Assembly (NCBI GenBank): GCA_026002265.1
Contig: BOBG01000007.1
Span: 1 to 37,810, forward strand
DNA from: Spirochaetia bacterium
GTDB taxonomy: Bacteria; Spirochaetota; Spirochaetia; Treponematales; Breznakiellaceae
DNA: 37,810 bases
Reading direction: 5' to 3'
Part shown: piece by piece, positions 32,744 to 37,810 of the stretch
Position numbering within the stretch: the first letter of the stretch is position 1
Layout of the letters: each line of letters starts with the position of its first letter
Notes under the pieces: model-generated
Databases searched by the model: none
What the model saw: only the letters and a program-made list of their open reading frames with translations
Told to the model about the DNA's origin: nothing
Position numbers and translations under genes: made by a program

Positions 32744-33671
32744 CCTTGCCCGGCCATCTACCGGCCGGATGTGGTTTGTCAGCGCCTGCGCTCTGGCAAC
32801 CATCATTCAATCTGCACTCAGCGATTCATTTTCTTCCCTTATCCTCGCGGGAACTGTGGCTCTTTCCGCGATTCTCATCGAATTTCTGTTCTATTTCCGG
32901 ACAGAACGGTCCGGAAGGATTGCTGACGGAAGCGCCGTCGCTTCAGCTCTTGTGTTGACTCTCCTCCTGCCGAACCATTTGCCGCCGCTATATGGAATTG
33001 CCGGTGCGGTATTTGCCATCGCAGTCGTAAAAAACAGTTTCGGAGGTTTGGGGACAAATTGGCTCAACCCTGCACTCGGAGGCTGGCTTTTCATCCGGTT
33101 TTCGTGGCCGGATGCCTTCAACAGTATAACCCGAATTCCGGCAGAAACGACCCCTTTTGCGGCAGCCGCTCTCGATTTCCTTAACCGGACCATTTTTTCC
33201 CATGGCGGACCCGCATTGACAGAACAAGCGTTGGTGTTGCTCAACAATCCGGCGTCCGGAATCATCGTAGATCGGGGTATCCTGGCTTTTTTGGCTGGAA
33301 GCATTTTCTTGTTTGCAGCATGGAGCGGAAACCGTGCATGGATTCCGGCTATTTTTATCGGTGCAACACTACTACTTGTCGAATTTTTCGGGGGCGGCGA
33401 CCTTTTTTCCGGACTTTTTTCCGGCGGAACCCTCGCGGCAGCTTTTTTACTCTGTGCAGATCCGTCCACCGGCGCAAAATATACCCAAAATGTACTGCTC
33501 TTGGCGTTGATAACAAGTTTTATCGCATTCTTTTTCCGGTATTATTGCGGGGAACTCTTCGGTGCTTTGTACGCGGTAGTACTCGTCAACACCGGAACAT
33601 CTTTTGTCCGGAAATGGGAAAACCGGATGCTGTATGCGGCAAGTCCGGAAGGAACAAGAGTTGAAAATTAA
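32727..33671 (+). CDS. rnfD: RnfD membrane subunit of the Rnf complex
   Basis: Integral membrane subunit of the RnfD/NqrB family, which carries a covalent FMN. It has 314 residues with about eight to nine membrane segments. Typical parts are the DGSAVASALVLTLLLPNHLPP stretch, VKNSFGGLGTNWLNPALGGW and LCADPSTGA. The covalent-FMN threonine is usually in an (S/D)GAT-P type motif; here the matching place reads AETTPFA, so Thr142 is the candidate and the Gly-Ala before it is not kept. The stop codon overlaps the ATG of a 46-codon ORF (TAATG). The remaining subunits rnfG, rnfE, rnfA and rnfB are not in the window. Confidence 0.9.
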   Translation: MKPQISLARPSTGRMWFVSACALATIIQSALSDSFSSLILAGTVALSAILIEFLFYFRTERSGRIADGSAVASALVLTLLLPNHLPPLYGIAGAVFAIAVVKNSFGGLGTNWLNPALGGWLFIRFSWPDAFNSITRIPAETTPFAAAALDFLNRTIFSHGGPALTEQALVLLNNPASGIIVDRGILAFLAGSIFLFAAWSGNRAWIPAIFIGATLLLVEFFGGGDLFSGLFSGGTLAAAFLLCADPSTGAKYTQNVLLLALITSFIAFFFRYYCGELFGALYAVVLVNTGTSFVRKWENRMLYAASPEGTRVEN

Positions 33672-33811
33672 TGGGCATGAGCGACCAGATTCTCATTTTC
33701 CATGAGGGCCGGACCAATGGAATCATGTACCGAAGGGATATTTTAGCCGGAAAAGAGACGCAGGAACCAATTAATTACGGGGACAGACCTCCACATTTAC
33801 TTATGTTATAA
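33671..33811 (+). CDS. Short ORF coupled to rnfD, cut off by a mobile repeat
   Basis: A 46-codon frame starts with an ATG that overlaps the rnfD stop (TAATG). It reads MGMSDQILIFHEGRTNGIMY and then RRDILAGKETQEP, before entering the repeat pair at 33779, which supplies its last codons and the TAA at 33809-33811. The coupling suggests a real next gene in the rnf operon whose remainder has been lost. The peptide has no membrane segment and does not look like RnfG; I do not recognise it. Confidence 0.4.
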   Translation: MGMSDQILIFHEGRTNGIMYRRDILAGKETQEPINYGDRPPHLLML

Positions 33812-33833
33812 CGTGATAATGGGGTCAGACCTC
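33779..33833 (-). repeat. Stand-alone RAYT-type repeat pair (MITE-like), copy 3
   Basis: GGGGACAGACCTC (33779-33791) and GGGGTCAGACCTC (33821-33833), 42 nt apart around an AT-rich spacer. It sits where the rnf operon stops. Confidence 0.85.
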
Positions 33834-33886
33834 AATCTGGTTCCGGCTCGGTTTTGGTAGCTCACGCAGCCTTGCCTAACATGGTT

Positions 33887-33902
33887 CTATTCATTAGAAT
33901 AG
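33887..33902. promoter_or_regulatory. Small hairpin before the V-ATPase B start
   Basis: CTATTC and GAATAG form a 6-bp inverted repeat with the 4-nt loop ATTA, ending 8 nt before the ATG at 33910, where a Shine-Dalgarno would normally lie. Confidence 0.4.
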
Positions 33903-33909
33903 ATCAAAT

Positions 33910-35331
33910 ATGAAAGGTGTTGAATTCCGGGGATTGACCCGGATTGAGGGGCCGGTGGTGATCACGGCCCGGAGTAAAAATGTTGGTTATAATGAAGTTG
34001 TTGCGGTGTATGATCGTGACGACAGCCGGCGTTTGGGGCGAGTGATCGATCTGAGTGAAAAATGGGCGGCAGTTCAGGTATTTGGTACAACGACCGGCCT
34101 TTCTGCATCTGATTCCCGGGTTGAATTCTTGGAACGTCCTATGGAATTGCGTGTCGGCATGGAATTGTTGGGACGTATTTTCAATGGTTTGGGACAGCCG
34201 GTTGACGGTATGGGTGAAATCTTTTCTTCGACCCGCCTCGATGTGAACGGGCTGCCGATCAACCCCTACGCCCGTGAGTATCCGCGGGATTTTATCCAAA
34301 CCGGTATTTCCGCGATTGATGGCATGAATACGCTGATCCGGGGGCAAAAACTGCCCATATTTTCCGGAAACGGCCTCCCCCACAACCGTCTTGCGGCTCA
34401 GATCGTCCGGCAGGCAAAGATTCTCAATTCAGACGAATCGTTTGTCATAGTGTTTTGCGCTATGGGCGTTAAATACGATGTTGCCCGGTTTTTTCTCGAT
34501 GATTTTGAGCGATCCGGCGTACTTTCTAATGTTGTAGTTTTTTTGTCGCTCGCGGATGCCCCCAGCTTGGAACGTCTCATCGCGCCCAAATGCGCTTTGA
34601 CCGCTGCCGAATATCTTGCGTACGAAAAAGATATGCACGTCCTCGTGGTAATGACTGATATGACCAATTACTGCGAAGCCCTTCGTGAAGTGTCTTCAAT
34701 CCGGGGTGAAGTGCCGAGCCGTAAAGGGTATCCGGGCTATCTCTACTCTGATCTGGCAAGTCTCTACGAGCGTGCCGGGAAAATCACTGGCTCTTCCGGG
34801 TCAATTACGCAGATTCCTATTCTCACGATGCCTAACGATGACATCAGTCACCCGATTCCGGATCTTTCCGGCTACATTACCGAAGGTCAGATTGTCCTTG
34901 ACCGGGAATTATTTCAGCGTGGCGTGTACCCGCCGGTTGCAGGCCTTCCGAGCCTTTCGCGTTTGATGAAAGACGGCATCGGGCCCGGCATGACACGCGA
35001 AGATCACAAGGATCTTTCCAGTCAACTCTTTGCAGCTTATTCAAAAGTAAAACAAGTCCGGAACCTAGCTTCGATCATTGGTGAAGAGGAACTGTCTAGC
35101 AGTGATAAACAATACCTTAAATTCGGCGAAAAATTTGAGCAAATCTTCCTAGGGCAAGCAGAAACGGAAAACCGGGACATCGGACGGACTCTTGATCTCG
35201 GCTGGGAGGTGTTGGCCGAGATTCCCCGTGATGAATTATTGCGAATCAAAGAAGAATGGATCAAAAAATATCTCGATCCGATTGTGGGTCAGAAAAAAGA
35301 AGAACCTGACAGTATGTTTGATTTAATATAA
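33910..35331 (+). CDS. atpB: V/A-type ATP synthase subunit B, not accompanied by other subunits
   Basis: Non-catalytic nucleotide-binding subunit of the V1/A1 head that alternates with subunit A. It has 473 residues, full length. The N-terminal beta-barrel starts [12 protein letters not shown]; then come [62 protein letters not shown] (degenerate P-loop, as in all B subunits), [15 protein letters not shown] and [18 protein letters not shown]. No Shine-Dalgarno precedes the ATG. The neighbours are rnfD upstream and a xylanase downstream; none of the A, D, E, I or K subunit genes is present. Either it is an extra orphan copy or a fragment of a rearranged operon. Confidence 0.92.
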   Translation: MKGVEFRGLTRIEGPVVITARSKNVGYNEVVAVYDRDDSRRLGRVIDLSEKWAAVQVFGTTTGLSASDSRVEFLERPMELRVGMELLGRIFNGLGQPVDGMGEIFSSTRLDVNGLPINPYAREYPRDFIQTGISAIDGMNTLIRGQKLPIFSGNGLPHNRLAAQIVRQAKILNSDESFVIVFCAMGVKYDVARFFLDDFERSGVLSNVVVFLSLADAPSLERLIAPKCALTAAEYLAYEKDMHVLVVMTDMTNYCEALREVSSIRGEVPSRKGYPGYLYSDLASLYERAGKITGSSGSITQIPILTMPNDDISHPIPDLSGYITEGQIVLDRELFQRGVYPPVAGLPSLSRLMKDGIGPGMTREDHKDLSSQLFAAYSKVKQVRNLASIIGEEELSSSDKQYLKFGEKFEQIFLGQAETENRDIGRTLDLGWEVLAEIPRDELLRIKEEWIKKYLDPIVGQKKEEPDSMFDLI

Positions 35332-35437
35332 TCAATAGTCATAAGAATAAAAAGGTCCGCGAATTACATGGATTTATTACAAAGATCCGGTTTAATCCGC
35401 GGATAAATTTTTAACAAATAGTAATGGAGGTTAAATC

Positions 35438-36673
35438 ATGCAATATAATCACCGGAAATCGGCTGTCAAGCTTCAGGTGTACGATGTAGATGGAAAACCT
35501 GCTGACGGAAAAACAGTACAGATCCGGCAGAACAGTCACCAATTTCTCTTTGGATGCGGCGGCTTCGATGCAGTAGCGGTGGCTGGCGGTGATTCTGATG
35601 GGCATCCGCTCGATACTGCGAAAAAAAAGTCTTTGCAGGAACGGCTGGATGCGATTTTCGGTTTTAATAATTATGCGACTCTGCCGTTTTATCTGGGACG
35701 TTACGAACCAGAGGAGGGCAAACCTGATGAAACCCGGCTTAAAGCTGCCGCGAAGTACTTTGTGGACCGGAATATCGCGGTCAAGGGGCATCCGCTCTGC
35801 TGGCATACGGTGTGCGCGCCATGGCTTATGCAGTATAGCAATACGGATATTTTTAAAAAAGTGATTGCCCGGATTGAGCGTGATGTTTCTTCGTTCAAAG
35901 GACTTATTGACCGGTGGGATGTGATTAACGAAGTGGTCATCATGCCGGTATTTGATAAATATGATAACGCCATTACCCGGATTTGTAAGGAACGCGGACG
36001 AGTCAGGCTTATCAAAGATGTCTTTAGTGCGGCGAAACATGCAAATCCTCATGCAACGCTTGTGCTTAATGATTTTAACACCGGAATCGATTATCAAATT
36101 TTGATAGACGGCTGTTTGCAGGCAGGGGCGCCGATAGATGTTATTGGGATTCAATCACATCAGCATCAGGGTTATTGGGGTAAAGAAAAATTATACGAAG
36201 TGCTTGAGCGATTTTCCCATTTTGGGCTTCCTCTGCATTTTACCGAAAATACCCTCATCTCCGGTGATCTAATGCCGGCGCATATCGTTGATTTGAACGA
36301 CTGGCAGGTTCCGGAATGGCCCACTACGCCGGAAGGCGAGGAGCGGCAGATGCGGGAAACTGTTGAAATGTATGAAATTCTCTTTGCGGATCCGGCCGTG
36401 GAGGCGATCACCACATGGAATTCGAGTGATGATGCGTGGCTGCACGCTCCGGCTGGTTTTATGCGCCTTGATAACACTAAAAAGCCGGTGTATACTGCTT
36501 TGCAGCACAAGATTGAAAAAGAGTGGCATACTGAGATCGAAACACAGACTCATGCAGACGGTTCGCTCACACTTGAAGGATTCCGGGGATCGTACAGCAT
36601 TTCCGCGAATGGTGCAGTCGGGACTTTTTATCTTGATGGAAAAAATCCCCAGCTAGAAGTAATGTTACGGTGA
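35438..36673 (+). CDS. GH10 endo-1,4-beta-xylanase, cytoplasmic
   Basis: Glycoside hydrolase family 10 enzyme acting on xylan or xylo-oligosaccharides. It has 411 residues. The family core is clear: GHPLCWHTVCAPWL, WDVINEVVIMP with acid/base Glu165, LNDFNTG, IGIQSHQHQGYW, and LPLHFTENTL with nucleophile Glu270, then ITTWNSSDDAWLHAPAGFMRLD. A short beta-rich tail follows. There is no signal peptide, so it probably works inside the cell on imported xylo-oligosaccharides, in line with the sugar importer and esterase elsewhere in the window. GGAGG lies 7-8 nt before the ATG. A strong terminator follows. Confidence 0.93.
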   Translation: MQYNHRKSAVKLQVYDVDGKPADGKTVQIRQNSHQFLFGCGGFDAVAVAGGDSDGHPLDTAKKKSLQERLDAIFGFNNYATLPFYLGRYEPEEGKPDETRLKAAAKYFVDRNIAVKGHPLCWHTVCAPWLMQYSNTDIFKKVIARIERDVSSFKGLIDRWDVINEVVIMPVFDKYDNAITRICKERGRVRLIKDVFSAAKHANPHATLVLNDFNTGIDYQILIDGCLQAGAPIDVIGIQSHQHQGYWGKEKLYEVLERFSHFGLPLHFTENTLISGDLMPAHIVDLNDWQVPEWPTTPEGEERQMRETVEMYEILFADPAVEAITTWNSSDDAWLHAPAGFMRLDNTKKPVYTALQHKIEKEWHTEIETQTHADGSLTLEGFRGSYSISANGAVGTFYLDGKNPQLEVMLR

Positions 36674-36715
36674 CTTATTAGCTTCATGCAAAAATTTACT
36701 GAACATTTTTAATTG

Positions 36716-36753
36716 ACCGGTTGTGGTACATGACACCATGACCGGTTTTTTTT
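36716..36753 (+). terminator. Rho-independent terminator of the xylanase gene
   Basis: ACCGGT-T-GTGGT (36716-36727) pairs with ACCAT-G-ACCGGT (36735-36746) around a 7-nt loop, and the T-run starts in the stem end and continues to 36753. Confidence 0.88.
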
Positions 36754-36770
36754 ATGGAAGGATCAAGACT

Positions 36771-37002
36771 CATCTGAATCTGATTTTAATACTCAGGCAT
36801 TCAGATTTTCCACTTGAGTATTTTTTCTAGTGACTTGAGTATTCAGGTCATGCGCTTAGGAATATGAGTATATTCGCTTGGGGATTCCGGTTGTTCACTT
36901 GAGTATTCGATCTATACACTTGGAAATTCCGGTTATACAATCAGAAATTTGATTTATATACTTAAGAATTCCGGCTAGATTATTGAGCATGTATCAAAGG
37001 TG
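36771..37002. repeat. Degenerate tandem array, eleven units of 21 nt
   Basis: Unit starts are 36771, 36792, 36813, 36834, 36855, 36877, 36898, 36919, 36940, 36961 and 36982; all units are 21 nt except one of 22. The core consensus is CTTGAGTATTCCGGTTAT. Stop codons fall in frames on both strands, so it is not coding. Sequence differs from the array at 20183, but the period is the same. The array fills the gap between the xylanase terminator and the promoter of the VOC gene. Confidence 0.8.
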
Positions 37003-37040
37003 AATTTCTGAAATTTATATACAAAATAATACTCGTATCC

Positions 37041-37070
37041 TTGACAAAACAAAGTGAAACGTTTTAAGAT
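37041..37070 (+). promoter_or_regulatory. Sigma-70 promoter of the VOC gene
   Basis: Perfect TTGACA (37041-37046), an 18-nt spacer and TAAGAT (37065-37070), 53 nt before the start codon. Confidence 0.75.
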
Positions 37071-37123
37071 GAAGTGTATTAGCATATTTCTTGAAGACAT
37101 ATACTTTTTAAGGAGAAGAAAAA

Positions 37124-37582
37124 ATGAAAAACAACATTGGGTTCAAAGATTTCCTTCAGATTGCCATTGTCGTAAAGGATATTGAGAAGGCCGCACAGAA
37201 ATGGGCAGAAATATTGAATGTTCCGGTACCGGAAATCAGAGTTGACACGCCGAGCTATAATCCTCAACTGACCTACCGGGGAAAGGAAGCATTTTACGGC
37301 TTGAAGCTGGCTGTGATCATGTCTGAGGAACGGGGAATCATGATTGAACTTCACGAACCACTTGAAGGTGAAAGCACTTTCCGGGAATTCATTGAAAAGC
37401 ATGGTAACGGGGTACATCATCTGGGATTTATCGTAGGTGACCGGCGGGACGCAGTGGTGGAAGAATTTGAAGAAATGGGCTATCCGATTCGGACCTTGGG
37501 ATACTATCCCGGCAGCAGTTGGACAATCCTTGATACTGAAGATGATCTTGGGGTCAACCTGAATATCAAGCCACGTGACTAA
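37124..37582 (+). CDS. VOC-superfamily protein (glyoxalase/methylmalonyl-CoA epimerase-like)
   Basis: Small metal-dependent enzyme fold of two beta-alpha-beta-beta-beta modules, 152 residues. The first module begins DFLQIAIVVKDIEKAAQKWAEIL and contains MIELHEPL; the second has NGVHHLGFIVGDRRDAVVEEFEEMGY and ends ILDTEDDLGVNLNI. The paired His/Glu positions (IELHEP, GVHHLGF) resemble methylmalonyl-CoA epimerases and related lyases, but the exact reaction cannot be told. AAGGAGAAG precedes the ATG. It has its own promoter just after the 21-nt array. Confidence 0.85.
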   Translation: MKNNIGFKDFLQIAIVVKDIEKAAQKWAEILNVPVPEIRVDTPSYNPQLTYRGKEAFYGLKLAVIMSEERGIMIELHEPLEGESTFREFIEKHGNGVHHLGFIVGDRRDAVVEEFEEMGYPIRTLGYYPGSSWTILDTEDDLGVNLNIKPRD

Positions 37583-37659
37583 AGAGCCAATGCAAATGTA
37601 AAATTATAGTGCTTGTTCCGGATTCCAGTAATCCGGCAGGTGAAGAAATTAGTTCCCTT

Positions 37660-37705
37660 TGACAGGCTCTAGGCAGGAGGGGAAGTACACCCCCTCCTGA
37701 TTCCG
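37660..37705 (+). repeat. GC-rich intergenic repeat, family B, partial copy 3
   Basis: GACAGGCTCT and GGGGAAGTACACCCCCTCC then TGATTCCG match the right-hand part of the copy at 12491-12585. The gap 37583-37733 also has a CCGGAT/ATCCGG hairpin (37618-37636). Confidence 0.6.
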
Positions 37706-37733
37706 AAAAATATTGCAAAAGACTGAAAAAACA

Positions 37734-37763
37734 TTGACAAAGGGAGAAATTTGTAAGTATAAT
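37734..37763 (+). promoter_or_regulatory. Sigma-70 promoter for the gene at the right edge
   Basis: Perfect TTGACA (37734-37739) and TATAAT (37758-37763) with an 18-nt spacer, 30 nt before the start codon at 37794. Confidence 0.85.
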
Positions 37764-37767
37764 TATT

Positions 37768-37784
37768 CCATATATTTTATATGG
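37768..37784. promoter_or_regulatory. Operator-like palindrome at the transcription start
   Basis: CCATATA and TATATGG are perfect 7-bp inverted repeats separated by TTT. The site covers the expected transcription start and runs into the ATGGAGGAA ribosome-binding region, so a bound repressor or an RNA hairpin would block expression. Confidence 0.55.
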
Positions 37785-37793
37785 AGGAATTGT

Positions 37794-37810
37794 ATGAAAA
37801 GCAAACGATG
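37794..37810 (+). CDS. Start of a further gene, cut by the window edge
   Basis: ATG with GGAGGAA upstream and a strong promoter; only M-K-S-K-R is visible, so the product is unknown. Confidence 0.6.

Noticed and set aside
33910..35331. F-type ATP synthase beta or alpha subunit
   Set aside because: The degenerate P-loop region ([15 protein letters not shown]) and the N-terminal barrel are those of V/A-type B subunits.

Overview
The window looks like a spirochaete chromosome, most likely a gut- or sediment-type Treponema or close relative. That placement is an inference from gene content: rnfC/rnfD, a V/A-type ATPase B subunit, modular leucine-rich-repeat lipoproteins, a sugar-binding protein without a lipobox, and an EF-G-like second GTPase. 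No 16S or other species marker is present. The tetranucleotide CCGG is strikingly common on both strands, in genes and gaps, except in one large TPR gene that looks foreign.

Layout. 1-1956 (minus): a NeuB-type sialic-acid-family synthase overlapping a LysM/degenerate-M23 protein that runs off the left edge. 2090-7100: two paralogous REP-associated tyrosine transposases (RAYTs) in opposite orientation bracket malQ (minus) and pta (plus). 7148-11328: a sugar ABC importer (binding protein, two permeases, no ATPase) with a lipoprotein esterase. 11330-12316: cysK with a near-perfect sigma-70 promoter. 12320-12847: a gap full of mobile repeats. 12848-15174: rpiA, a Cys/His zinc-type protein and an RluA-family pseudouridine synthase, which overlaps the convergent CorC/TlyC-type gene (15119-16345). 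16394-18491: a two-gene lipoprotein operon. 18918-22571: larC, a 21-bp-period array and a TPR-repeat protein. 22591-25885: a 2,4-diaminopentanoate-dehydrogenase-like gene and an EF-G-like GTPase, followed by a decayed Rpn nuclease. 26695-30462: methyltransferase, mnmG and a binding-protein-like lipoprotein. 30913-33811: a DUF212 membrane protein, rnfC, rnfD and a short ORF cut off by a mobile repeat. 33910-37582: a lone V-ATPase B subunit, a cytoplasmic GH10 xylanase, a second 21-bp array and a VOC protein. The start of one more gene lies at the right edge.

Metabolically the window reads as a sugar fermenter: polysaccharide and oligosaccharide use (malQ, ABC importer, esterase, GH10), acetyl-phosphate formation (pta), pentose phosphate metabolism (rpiA), and ion-motive redox and ATPase parts (rnfCD, V-ATPase B).

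The most unusual content is non-coding. (1) A repeat family built on a 13-nt motif (GGGGACAGACCTC or GGGGTCAGACCTC), usually in pairs 42-44 nt apart, occurs upstream of both RAYT genes, at their 3' ends, and as stand-alone MITE-like pairs in gaps; one copy lies inside neuB. (2) Two long tandem arrays with different sequences share a 21-nt period (nine units at 20183-20371, eleven at 36771-37002), plus a weaker third one near 30.7 kb. (3) RnfC keeps its iron-sulfur motifs but appears to have lost its NADH/FMN-site signatures. Protein identifications are from motif recognition only; no database search was possible.
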